From: Pyxidicoccus parkwaysis
Lineage (GTDB): Bacteria > Myxococcota > Myxococcia > Myxococcales > Myxococcaceae
Reading direction: 5' to 3'
Length of the DNA: 64,000 bases
NCBI RefSeq assembly: GCF_017301735.1
Contig: NZ_CP071090.1
Location: forward strand, 6,810,001-6,874,000
A program made the position numbers and the translations under genes. Shown here piece after piece: positions 53,776-62,330 of this stretch; the first letter of the stretch is position 1; each line of letters opens with the position of its first letter. A model generated the notes under the pieces. That model was not told where the DNA came from, did not search any database, and saw only the letters and a program-made list of their open reading frames with translations.

Positions 53776-54126
53776 ATGAACGGACAAGACACCCACTACG
53801 AGAGCAATACCCCGTTGCGCGAGCTGGACCCCGAGCGGATGGGGGACGGAGAGCACGTCGTCTGGACCTCGCCGGAATCGGTGCGGGTCTCCGTCGACGT
53901 ACGAGCGGGCAAGGTGGTCCGCTGGCACGCCAGGGACCGGGACGACAGGCCGGTGAAGCTGAGCTTCCGGCAGGAGGACGGCGAGCGACCCGCCACGGGA
54001 GAAGACCTGCCGAGGCTCGCTCCGCAACTGCCGCCCATCATCATCCGGCGCTGCTACGCGTGCTTCCCCAACCCGCTGCCCACCGGCCCGCGCATCCTCT
54101 GCTACGAGGTGCCCTGCTACGACTGA
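53776..54126 (+). CDS. Hypothetical protein with Cys-rich C-terminus
   Basis: 116 aa. GAGGAGG lies before ATG 53776. The first 85 residues are acidic/basic and soluble (VRVSVDVRAGKVVRWH); the C-terminal 30 hold three Cys in a hydrophobic context (IIIRRCYACFPNPLP, then ILCYEVPCYD). The shape, leader-like body plus short Cys-rich tail, is reminiscent of modified-peptide precursors, but no modification enzyme is adjacent. Divergent from MarR. Confidence 0.6.
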   Translation: MNGQDTHYESNTPLRELDPERMGDGEHVVWTSPESVRVSVDVRAGKVVRWHARDRDDRPVKLSFRQEDGERPATGEDLPRLAPQLPPIIIRRCYACFPNPLPTGPRILCYEVPCYD

Positions 54127-54130
54127 CGTA

Positions 54131-54156
54131 CGGCTCCCCACGCGGTGGGGTGGAGC
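54131..54156 (+). terminator. Hairpin after the 116-aa gene
   Basis: CCCCAC-GCG-GTGGGG core (54136-54150) extended by GGCTCC/GGAGCC, 10 bp past the stop. Confidence 0.5.
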
Positions 54157-54267
54157 CTCGCATCCGCGGCAGCGCACGGCCCGGGCACGAAGCCGACGCG
54201 GGCCACGTCACCCCACGAGCCAGCAATGTGCCGTGCGGCTCGTGCCAGCGATGAGAGGCACACCTTG

Positions 54268-54297
54268 CCGCCGGGTGCGGAGCCGTGCACCCGGCGG
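54268..54297 (-). terminator. Terminator of purL
   Basis: Perfect 11-bp stem CCGCCGGGTGC (54268-54278) / GCACCCGGCGG (54287-54297), 8-nt loop, 12 bp past the purL stop. Confidence 0.75.
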
Positions 54298-54309
54298 AGG
54301 CAACCACGC

Positions 54310-57300
54310 TCAGCCCAGCCAGGCGCGAGCGTTGCGGAACATGCGCATCCACGGCCCATCGTCGCCCCACTCGCGCGGGTACCACGAGTGCTGCACGGAG
54401 CGGTGCACGCGCTCGGGGTGCGGCATGGTGATGGAGAAGCGTCCGTCGCGCGTGGTGAGCCCGGCGATGCCGTGCGGCGAGCCGTTGGGATTCGCCGGGT
54501 ACACCGACGTCACCTTGCCGTGGTTGTCCACGTAGCGCGTGGTGACGAAGCCCAGCCCGTTGACGCGCGCGGCCTCCGCGTCGCTGGGGAACTCCGCGCG
54601 GCCCTCGCCGTGCGACGAGACGATGAGCATCCGGCTGCCGGCCATGCCCTTGTAGAAGAGCGACGGCGTGTCCGCCACCTCCACCGTCACCAGGCGCGCC
54701 TCGAACTGCTCCGAGGCATTGCGCACGAAGCGGGGGAAGTGCTCCGCGCCCGGAATCATGTCCTTCAACTGCGCCATCATCTGGCAGCCGTTGCACGCGC
54801 CCAGGCCAAAGCTGTCCGGCCGCGCGAAGAACGCGGCAAAGGCGTCCCGCGCGCGCGGGTTGAACAGGATGGACTTGGCCCACCCGCCGCCCGCGCCCAT
54901 GACGTCTCCGTAGGAGAAGCCGCCGCAGGCCATGATGCCGTGGAAGTCCTTCAGCGACACGCGCCCGGAGAGGATGTCGCTCATGTGGACATCCACCGCC
55001 GTGAAGCCGGCGCGAGTGAAGGCCGCCGCCATCTCCTGCTGGCTGTTGACGCCCTGCTCACGCAGCACCGCCACGCGAGGCCGCGCGCCCTTCGCGAGGT
55101 ACGGCGCGGCGACGTCCTGCGTCGGGTCGAACGTCAGCTTCGGGGACAGGCCCGGGTCCGCCGCGTCGCTCTTCGCGGCGTACTCCTGCTCGGCGCAGAC
55201 GGGGTTGTCGCGCAGCATCTGCATCTCGTAGCTGACGCGGGACCACGTGCGGCGCAGGGCCATGGTGCCCTCCGCCAGCTTCTCGTCGCCGTGGCGCACC
55301 CGAACCTCCAGCGCCGCCGTGGGCCGGCCCACGTCATGGCAGTGAGCCGAAAGGCCGTGCTGTCCCAGCACCTCGCGCACGCGCGCCACGTCGGCCGCGC
55401 GCACCTGCACCACCGCGCCCAGCTCCTCGTTGAAGAGGGCCGACACCACGTCGCCGCCCAGCGAGGTCAGGTCCACGTCCACGCCGCAGTGGCCCGCGAA
55501 GGCCATCTCGCACAGCGTGGCCCACAGGCCGCCGTCGGAGCGGTCGTGGTACGCGAGCAGCTTCCCCTCCGCGTTGAGCGCCTGCACCGCCGAGAAGAAG
55601 CCCTTCAAGAGCGCCGCGTCCTCCACGTCCGGGCACTCGGGGCCCACCTGCCCGTAGACGTGCGCCACCACCGAGCCGCCCAGCCGCTGCTTGCCACGCG
55701 CCAGGTCCAGGAAGAGCAGCCGCGTGTCCTGCGCCACGTCCACGAACTGCGGCGTGAGCGACTGCCGCACGTCCAGCACCGGAGCGAAGGCGGAGACGAT
55801 GAGAGACACCGGCGCCGTCACCGCCTTGCGCGCGCCGTCCTCCTCCCAGACGGTGCGCATGGACATGGAGTCCTTGCCCACGGGAATGGTGAGGCCCAGC
55901 GCCGGGCACAGCTCCATGCCCACGGCCTGCACGGCGGCGAAGAGGTTGGCGTCCTCGCCGGGGCTGCCCGCCGCCGCCATCCAGTTGGCGGAGAGCTTCA
56001 CGTCCGACAGCTTGCCGATGCGCGCGGAGGCGATGTTCGTCACCGCCTCGCCCACCGCCATGCGCGCGGAGGCCGCCGCACTCACAATCGCGAGCGGCGT
56101 GCGCTCGCCCATGGCCATGGCCTCGCCGGTGGTGCTCGTCACGGTGGACAGCGTCACCGCGCAGTCCGCCACCGGCACCTGCCACGGGCCCACCATCTGG
56201 TCCCGGCTGACGTGGCCGGACACCGTGCGGTCGCCGATGGTGATGAGGAAGGTCTTGTCCGCCACTGTCGGGTGGCCCAGCACGCGGTCGGCCATCTCGC
56301 GCAGCGAAGCGTCCAGCTTCAGCGGCGGCAGCGACAGCGGGCGGGACTTCACGTCGCGGTGCATGCGCGGCGGCTTGCCGAACAGCACGTCCATGGGCAG
56401 GTCGATGGGCGCCGCGCCGAGCCGCGAGTCCGCCAGCTTCAGCACCTGCTCCCCCGTCGCGTCACCCAGCACCGCGAAGGGAGCGCGCTCGCGCTCGCAC
56501 AGCGCGGCGAAGCGGGGCAGGTCCTCCGGCGCCACGCCGAGCACGTAGCGCTCCTGCGCCTCGTTGCACCAGATCTCCACCGGCGACATGCCGGGCTCGG
56601 CATTGGGCACGTTGCGCAACTCCAGGCGGCCGCCCAAATCATTGTCGTGCGCCAGCTCCGGCACCGCGTTGGACAGGCCGCCCGCGCCCACGTCGTGGAT
56701 GGAGCGGATGGGGTTGGCGTCGCCCTGCGCCCAGCAGCGGTCGATGACCTCCTGGCAGCGCCGCTCCATCTCCGCGTTGTCACGCTGCACGGAGGCGAAG
56801 TCGAGGTCCGCCGCGCTCGCGCCCTGCGCCATGGAGGACGCCGCGCCGCCGCCCAGGCCGATGAGCATGGCCGGCCCGCCGAGGACGATGAGCTTGTCCC
56901 CCGGCTGGAGGCGGCCCTTCTTCACGTGCGGCTCGCGGATGTTGCCGAGGCCGCCGGCAATCATGATGGGCTTGTGGTAGCCGCGCACCTCCACGCCCTG
57001 CGGCGTGGGCACCTGCGCCTCGAAGCTGCGGAAGTAGCCGGCGAGGTTGGGACGGCCGAACTCGTTGTTGAACGCGGCGCCGCCGAGCGGGCCGTCAATC
57101 ATGATGTCCAGCGCGGAGACGATGCGCTCGGGCTTGCCGTAGGGCTGCTCCCACGGACGCTCGAAGCCGGGGATGCGCAGGTGGCTGACGGTGAAGCCGG
57201 TGAGGCCCGCCTTGGGCTTCGCGCCCCGGCCGGTGGCGCCCTCGTCGCGAATCTCTCCGCCCGCGCCGGTGGCGGCGCCCGGGTACGGAGAAATCGCCGT

Positions 57301-58215
57301 CGGGTGGTTGTGCGTCTCCACCTTGATCATGATGTGGGCCGGCTCGCGCACGGAGCCCCACTCCCCCGTCTCCGGATGGGGGAAGAAGCGGTCCACCTCG
57401 AAGCCCTCGATGACGGCGGCGTTGTCCTTGTACGCGGACAGCACGCCCTCCTTGTGGAGCGCGTAGGTGTTCTTGATGGCCTGGAAGAGCGAGCGCTCCT
57501 GCGCCTTGCCGTCGATGGTCCACGACGCGTTGAAGATTTTGTGCCGGCAGTGCTCGCTGTTGGCCTGCGCGAACATCATGAGCTCGACGTCGGTGGGGTT
57601 GCGCTTCAGCTCGGTGAAGCGCGCCACCAAGTAGTCGATTTCGTCCTCGGCCAGCGCGAGGCCGAGGTCGCGGTTGGCATTGGCCAGCGCCGCGCGGCCT
57701 CCGCCGAGCACATCCACCGTGGTGAGCGGGCGGGGCGTGTGCGCCTCGAAGAGGACGGCGGCGTCCTCCAGGCGTGGCATCACTACCTGCGTCATCCGGT
57801 CGTGCAGCACCGGTGCGAGGCGCGCCAGCTCGTCGGCTTGCAGCGCGCGGCCGTTGGGGCCGGCGACGAAGTACGAGACACCGCGCTCCATGCGGCGGAC
57901 CTTGTCGCCCAGGCCGCAGTTGTGCGCGATGTCGGTGGCCTTGGAGGACCAGGGGGAGATGGTGCCCGGACGGGGAACCACCGCCAGCAGGCTGCCCGCC
58001 CGCTCTCCGGCGGCCACGCGGGGCCCGTACTCGAGGAGGCGACCGAGGGTGGCCTGCTCACCCTCGGAGAAGGACGCCGAGGCGTCGATGAAGTGCACGA
58101 ACTCCGCGTAGACGGACGACACGGAGGGCACCTGCTCGCGGCACCGGGCAAGGAGCTTGGCGAGCCGGAATTCAGAGAGGGCCGGAGCCCCACGCAGGAT
58201 GTGCATGCTGGACAT
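54310..58215 (-). CDS. purL: Phosphoribosylformylglycinamidine synthase (large, single-chain PurL)
   Basis: 1301 aa, the E. coli-type fused enzyme making FGAM from FGAR, glutamine and ATP in purine synthesis. Landmarks: start HILRGAPALSEFRLAKLL like E. coli PurL, DVELMMFAQANSEHCRHKIF, KVETHNHPTAISPYPGAATG, SIHDVGAGGLSNAV, PVGKDSMSM, and the C-terminal glutaminase with nucleophile in GACNGCQMM (about residue 1139), ending near MPHPERVHRS. Start ATG 58215 or 58206; the open frame upstream is Arg-rich repeat DNA and not coding. Complete. Confidence 0.95.
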   Translation of the reverse strand: MSSMHILRGAPALSEFRLAKLLARCREQVPSVSSVYAEFVHFIDASASFSEGEQATLGRLLEYGPRVAAGERAGSLLAVVPRPGTISPWSSKATDIAHNCGLGDKVRRMERGVSYFVAGPNGRALQADELARLAPVLHDRMTQVVMPRLEDAAVLFEAHTPRPLTTVDVLGGGRAALANANRDLGLALAEDEIDYLVARFTELKRNPTDVELMMFAQANSEHCRHKIFNASWTIDGKAQERSLFQAIKNTYALHKEGVLSAYKDNAAVIEGFEVDRFFPHPETGEWGSVREPAHIMIKVETHNHPTAISPYPGAATGAGGEIRDEGATGRGAKPKAGLTGFTVSHLRIPGFERPWEQPYGKPERIVSALDIMIDGPLGGAAFNNEFGRPNLAGYFRSFEAQVPTPQGVEVRGYHKPIMIAGGLGNIREPHVKKGRLQPGDKLIVLGGPAMLIGLGGGAASSMAQGASAADLDFASVQRDNAEMERRCQEVIDRCWAQGDANPIRSIHDVGAGGLSNAVPELAHDNDLGGRLELRNVPNAEPGMSPVEIWCNEAQERYVLGVAPEDLPRFAALCERERAPFAVLGDATGEQVLKLADSRLGAAPIDLPMDVLFGKPPRMHRDVKSRPLSLPPLKLDASLREMADRVLGHPTVADKTFLITIGDRTVSGHVSRDQMVGPWQVPVADCAVTLSTVTSTTGEAMAMGERTPLAIVSAAASARMAVGEAVTNIASARIGKLSDVKLSANWMAAAGSPGEDANLFAAVQAVGMELCPALGLTIPVGKDSMSMRTVWEEDGARKAVTAPVSLIVSAFAPVLDVRQSLTPQFVDVAQDTRLLFLDLARGKQRLGGSVVAHVYGQVGPECPDVEDAALLKGFFSAVQALNAEGKLLAYHDRSDGGLWATLCEMAFAGHCGVDVDLTSLGGDVVSALFNEELGAVVQVRAADVARVREVLGQHGLSAHCHDVGRPTAALEVRVRHGDEKLAEGTMALRRTWSRVSYEMQMLRDNPVCAEQEYAAKSDAADPGLSPKLTFDPTQDVAAPYLAKGARPRVAVLREQGVNSQQEMAAAFTRAGFTAVDVHMSDILSGRVSLKDFHGIMACGGFSYGDVMGAGGGWAKSILFNPRARDAFAAFFARPDSFGLGACNGCQMMAQLKDMIPGAEHFPRFVRNASEQFEARLVTVEVADTPSLFYKGMAGSRMLIVSSHGEGRAEFPSDAEAARVNGLGFVTTRYVDNHGKVTSVYPANPNGSPHGIAGLTTRDGRFSITMPHPERVHRSVQHSWYPREWGDDGPWMRMFRNARAWLG

Positions 58216-58630
58216 GGGAATGGGTTGGCTCTGGGTAACAGCCGGGGCGTCCTTATCACTGTGCGTCGGGGCGGCGAGGGAAGAGTTGCCGCCCGGTCGC
58301 CCGCTGCACGGACGGACAGGAGCCACGGTGGGAGCCCCCCTCACGTCGGCGCCTGCACGGCGCACGCGACAGTCCAGAAAGCGCCGGGAGCACATCGGGC
58401 GGCGGCGGCGGAAGAGCACCGTGCGTCGACCCGCACGGCGCACGCGACGCGCCGGAAAGCGCCAGGAGTGAACCCGGACGGCAGCGGCGGAAACACACCG
58501 TGTGGCACGAGGAAAGTCGCACGTGTTCAACGACTGAAGCGGGCCCCGGCCATTCCCATACGTCCGGGGGCCACGTCCAGGACGGACCCCGATGGCCGGG
58601 GCCCTGCCCTTCCCTACTCGCGACGCGCCG
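58216..58630. repeat. Gene-free region with 78-bp direct repeat upstream of purL
   Basis: 415 bp without a supported gene. GCACGGCGCACGCGAC begins at 58355 and again at 58433, two imperfect 78-bp units (58355-58432, 58433-58510) sharing GAAAGCGCC, GGAGTG-like and GCGGCGG blocks. The purL promoter must lie between 58216 and about 58350. The terminator of the epimerase gene occupies 58541-58604. Confidence 0.6.
58541..58604 (-). terminator. Large terminator stem-loop after the epimerase gene
   Basis: Perfect 13-bp arms GGGCCCCGGCCAT (58541-58553) and ATGGCCGGGGCCC (58592-58604); a smaller CGTCC/GGACG stem can form inside. Begins 26 bp past the epimerase stop. Confidence 0.7.
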
Positions 58631-59833
58631 CTACCCGCCCTTGCCGGACGCGGCCGGAGCCGGCGCGGCGGGTGCGCTCTTGCCGTCCTTCGCCTTGGCC
58701 CACAGCGCGAGCAACTCGGCCTCGCGCTCCGGCGGCAGACCCGCGCGGAACTTCGCGCGGCGCTCCTCGGGGAGGCTCTTGAAGTACGCCAGCGTGTCCC
58801 GGACGGTGACGTCCACCGGGCGGAACTTGAGCCCCAGCTTCACGGCCTTCGCGTTGCTGCGCATATGCGTGCCCGCGGAGTTGCCCGTGGGCGGCATGTA
58901 GATGGGGAGCCGCATATCGCCCGTCTCGCCCTGCTTCTCCAGCCAGTCCGCGGGCACCCACGTCACCTTCGTGTCCTTGCCCGTCACCTGACGGCAGGTG
59001 TCGAGCATGGCGCCCATCGTCCACGCGTGGCCCGGGCCCACGGCGTTGTAGATGCCCGTGGTGTTGCCCTCGATGAGGAGCACCAGCCACTCGGCCAGGT
59101 CTCGCACGTCGATGATTTGCAGCGGGTCGTTCGGCGTGCCCGGCGCGAGCATCTCCCCGCCCTTGTCGAAGCGCACCGGCCAGTACGTGAAGCGGTCCGA
59201 GCGGTCCTCGGGGCCGACGATGTAGCCCGGACGGATGTTGGCGACGCGGCCCGGGAGCGCGGCCTCGGCGGCCTCCTCACAGAGCCGCTTGAGGGCGCCG
59301 TAGTACTCGTAGTCCTTGCCCATCGTCTCCAGCGTGGGGTCGGCCATGGTGGCGGTGGGGCCGCTCTCGTCCTCGCCGGGCGTCTTGTCGCTGGCGTACG
59401 CGGAGACGCTGGAGATGAAGAGGTACTGCTTCACGTTGGGCGCGAGCAGCTCCGCCGACGCCTTGACCATGCGCGGGTAGTATCCGGACGTGTCCACCAC
59501 CGCGTCGAACTTGCGACCCTTGAGGGCCTTGAGTCCCTCGTCCTTGTTCGGGTCTCTGTCGCCGCGCAGCTTCTCCACGTTGGGGAAGAGCTCGGGACGC
59601 GTCTTGCCGCGGTTGAACAGCGTCAGCGAGTGCCCGCGCGCCTGCGCGGCCTCCACTACGGCGGGACCGAGGAAGCCGGTGCCACCGAGGATGAGAATCT
59701 TCTTCTTCGCGCCCTTCTTCGGCGCGGGGGTGGAGCCCTTGCCGCCGGACGCGGCCAGGGCCTCGGGACCGAGCGCGAGCAGCGACGCGCCCGCGAGGGA
59801 GTACTGCAGGAACTTCCTGCGAGATGAAGACAT
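58631..59833 (-). CDS. Tat-exported NAD-dependent epimerase/dehydratase
   Basis: 400 aa. N-terminus SSRRKFLQYSLAGASLLAL is a twin-arginine signal, then a Lys-rich linker and the SDR Rossmann loop GGTGFLGPAVVEAA (about residue 50). Later LFISSVSAYA and YGALKRLCEEA give the Ser and the Y-x-x-x-K catalytic pair of extended SDRs. A cofactor-bearing epimerase folded before Tat export is unusual; it may act on envelope sugars. Start ATG 59833 fits the signal. Confidence 0.82.
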   Translation of the reverse strand: MSSSRRKFLQYSLAGASLLALGPEALAASGGKGSTPAPKKGAKKKILILGGTGFLGPAVVEAAQARGHSLTLFNRGKTRPELFPNVEKLRGDRDPNKDEGLKALKGRKFDAVVDTSGYYPRMVKASAELLAPNVKQYLFISSVSAYASDKTPGEDESGPTATMADPTLETMGKDYEYYGALKRLCEEAAEAALPGRVANIRPGYIVGPEDRSDRFTYWPVRFDKGGEMLAPGTPNDPLQIIDVRDLAEWLVLLIEGNTTGIYNAVGPGHAWTMGAMLDTCRQVTGKDTKVTWVPADWLEKQGETGDMRLPIYMPPTGNSAGTHMRSNAKAVKLGLKFRPVDVTVRDTLAYFKSLPEERRAKFRAGLPPEREAELLALWAKAKDGKSAPAAPAPAASGKGG

Positions 59834-59920
59834 ATGGGGCGGCTCCTGGGGGACGTGGGAGCGCTCGGGGGGGAGCAGGCGAGGAACCACGCGCCCGAAA
59901 TTCCATTCCCGGCCTTCGCC

Positions 59921-61228
59921 CTACCTGTCCCCCAGGGCCATGCCGAAGCCCACCGTCCACGTGACGCCGTGCGCCCAGGACGCGCTGAAGGGATGCACAG
60001 CCTGGTACAGCACCTCGGTGCTGGCGACGAAGGGCCCGCCGAGGGACACATGGGCCCTCAAGCCCACCGGCACACCGAGGCGCGAGCCACCCTCCCACGA
60101 GTACAGGGCCACGCCCGCCGTGGCCCGCAGGTCCACCCCGAGCGAGTACCCCGGACGCCATGCCCACAGCGGCGGCGACTGCACGGCCAGCGCCCACCCG
60201 CCGGACGGATGTGGCCGCGTCCCACCTTCTAAGCCGTGCAGCCAATCCACCGAGAGCGTCAGCGCATGCGGCAATGGGAGCGCGGCGCGAAGGCCCGCGA
60301 GGGGCGCCGTGCCTCGCGCGTCGCGGGCTACGCCGCCAATGGCTTGCAGCGACAGCTCGGGAGGAGGCCGGAAGCCGAGCAGCGACAGGTGTGGCATGTC
60401 CGGGGCGGAGACCTCGTCGAAGCGCGCCGCCGCCCACTCGAGGAAGGCGCGCACGTAGGCCACCGCTGCGGAGGCCCGGGCATCGAGAAAGGCATCGACG
60501 CTCGCGGGGTCCACCTCGTGCATGTGGCCCTGCCAGCGGACACGAGCCTGGCCGAAGGCATTGCCCACCGCGCCATAGACGCCGAACGTCCCCGGGCTCC
60601 GTGCATCCGGCTCCGACCAGAAGGCGCTCCACGGAATCGCAGTGCCGTCGCGTGTGGTGAGGGACTGCGTGCGCACCGCGTCCAGCGTCTCGCGCGCGAG
60701 GGCCACCTGTGCCTCGACACCGGAGAGCGGAGCCACGTCGCGAGGTGACATGCGGGAGAGCGATGCACCGAGGCCGTGGTCCTCGAAGCCGTCACCGAGC
60801 CCATGCATCACGGGCACCACGTGCGGCGGTGAAGCCATGTCCTCGATGTGATGCGCGAGGTGGCCAGCGCGGTCCCACGCGCGAGCCATGTCCCCGTGGC
60901 GCGCGGCCTCCAGCGCTTCGTCCCACAGGGCCCGCACGCGCGCGTCCGAGCCCTCGCGCAGCGCCGAGTGCAGGTGCCCCTCCGGCCGGTAGAAGTGGTG
61001 CCAGCCCATCCACTTCACGTGGAGGTTGAGGTCCTCAGCGGTGGCGCCGTGCAGCACGGCCTCCCGGTGCTCCTTGAGCCCCGCGCCACTGCCCGAGGCC
61101 ACGGCCGCATCCAGCGCGGACGCAGTGAGCGCGCGGTGGTCCTCCACGGAGAAGGCCTGCGCGCGCGGCGCGAGGCCCACGGCCAGGAGCATCACGGAGG
61201 CGAAGAGAGCCCGAGTCACACAGCGCAT
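59921..61228 (-). CDS. Zinc-dependent phospholipase C-like protein with beta-barrel-like C-terminus
   Basis: 435 aa. Signal peptide MRCVTRALFASVMLLAVGLAPRAQA. Helical domain with His/Asp clusters of the zinc-PLC/S1-P1 nuclease fold: EDHRALTASALDAAV, GHLHSA, RAGHLAHHIEDMASPPHVV and ERWMH-like GFEDHG. The last 170 residues alternate beta-strands (LTLSVDWLHG, YSLGVDLRATAGVALY, WTVGFGMALGD) suggesting a barrel or autotransporter-like module. Cleaves phospholipid or nucleic acid in the envelope, inferred from fold only. Confidence 0.65.
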   Translation of the reverse strand: MRCVTRALFASVMLLAVGLAPRAQAFSVEDHRALTASALDAAVASGSGAGLKEHREAVLHGATAEDLNLHVKWMGWHHFYRPEGHLHSALREGSDARVRALWDEALEAARHGDMARAWDRAGHLAHHIEDMASPPHVVPVMHGLGDGFEDHGLGASLSRMSPRDVAPLSGVEAQVALARETLDAVRTQSLTTRDGTAIPWSAFWSEPDARSPGTFGVYGAVGNAFGQARVRWQGHMHEVDPASVDAFLDARASAAVAYVRAFLEWAAARFDEVSAPDMPHLSLLGFRPPPELSLQAIGGVARDARGTAPLAGLRAALPLPHALTLSVDWLHGLEGGTRPHPSGGWALAVQSPPLWAWRPGYSLGVDLRATAGVALYSWEGGSRLGVPVGLRAHVSLGGPFVASTEVLYQAVHPFSASWAHGVTWTVGFGMALGDR

Positions 61229-61458
61229 CGTAGAGGACCGGAACCCGCGCCAGCGTCCCGGCGTTCCCCTGGTGCCTGCTCGCCCAGCGAGCATGGAGGC
61301 GCGCCCGATGCCGCCTCCGCAGGTGCGCATGCCGGGCGTGGCGCCGCCGTTACCGCCTCCGCCCCAAGCGACATGTCAGCGCTGCGGGTGCGTTCGCTGG
61401 ACATGGTGCTGCGTCGCCGACGCCGCCCCAGAAGCCACGCCACCTCCACCGCCATCCC

Positions 61459-62298
61459 CTACGCCGCCTCCGCTTCGGGCTCGTCGAAGCGCGCCAGGTG
61501 GGCACGTGCGAGGTGCAGGTTGTCGTTCTGCAGCGGGTGGAACGACGGCCGCACGTACTGCTTCAGCCCCCGCCACAGCACGCGCACCAGCACCGGGTCC
61601 TTCTTGTGGCCCTTCCACAACTCACGCAGCACGCCCATCCAGCCCAGCGAAGGCTCCTGACGCAGCAACGTCACCGAGGCCACGAACCACAGGCCGAAGA
61701 GAGCCATCGTCCCGCAGTACAGCCCCGCCATGCGCATCGCGTAGCCCGGCGCCACCTTGCGGAGCACGTCGAAGGCCACGGACTTGTGCTCGATTTCCTC
61801 CGCCGCGTGCCACTCGATGAGCTGCTGCATCGCCGGGTGCCCGTCCGCGAAGACGCCCAGCGTCAGCGTGTGCTCGCTCATCACCGCCGTGTAGTGCTCC
61901 AGCGCGGCTGTCATCGCCAGGCGCAGCGGCGGCGGGAAGTACGGGTCGATGAATCCCCACACGAGCCGCTGGTACGCCTTCATGTAGCCGGACAACTTGT
62001 AACCCTGTGACTCCAGCAGCTCGATGTACGCCTGGTGCTCGCGGGAGTGCTTGCCCTCCTGCGCGAAGAAGGCCTTCACCTGGGCGCGCAGCTCGGGCGC
62101 GTCCTCCAGGCGGTCCAGGTAGTGGTTGACGCTGCGGACGAAGAAGCGCTCCCCCTGGGGAAAGAGCATGTTGAGCCCGTTCCACAGGTGCGTGGAGCCG
62201 AGCCCGTTGTTGTGCCACTGCCGGGGGAAGCTCGCGTCGAAGGGGAACTTGAGGTGGGGGCGCGGGCGGATGCGCCCGGCGTCAGGCGCGGGGACCAT
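61459..62298 (-). CDS. Ferritin-like metal-dependent hydrolase (PF10118 type)
   Basis: 279 aa, cytoplasmic helical protein. Metal ligands appear in EGKHSREHQAYIE, AALEHYTAVMSEH and WHAAEEIEHKSVAFDV, matching the predicted di-metal hydrolase family PF10118. Start ATG 62298 trims 134 spurious residues from the open frame. 32 bp downstream of the HxxxD acyltransferase gene, so the two are probably cotranscribed and act on the same lipid or CoA substrate. Confidence 0.85.
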   Translation of the reverse strand: MVPAPDAGRIRPRPHLKFPFDASFPRQWHNNGLGSTHLWNGLNMLFPQGERFFVRSVNHYLDRLEDAPELRAQVKAFFAQEGKHSREHQAYIELLESQGYKLSGYMKAYQRLVWGFIDPYFPPPLRLAMTAALEHYTAVMSEHTLTLGVFADGHPAMQQLIEWHAAEEIEHKSVAFDVLRKVAPGYAMRMAGLYCGTMALFGLWFVASVTLLRQEPSLGWMGVLRELWKGHKKDPVLVRVLWRGLKQYVRPSFHPLQNDNLHLARAHLARFDEPEAEAA

Positions 62299-62330
62299 GG
62301 AGGACTCGGACTTCAGCGGGTCGGAACGTT

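Noticed and set aside
58216..58530. 105-codon N-terminal extension of PurL
   Set aside because: PurL-like sequence starts at HILRGAPALSEF; the extension is Arg-rich repeat DNA.
54145..58782. 1545-codon open frame antisense to purL
   Set aside because: Same GC-bias artefact; low-complexity Arg/His/Ala product opposite a complete PurL.
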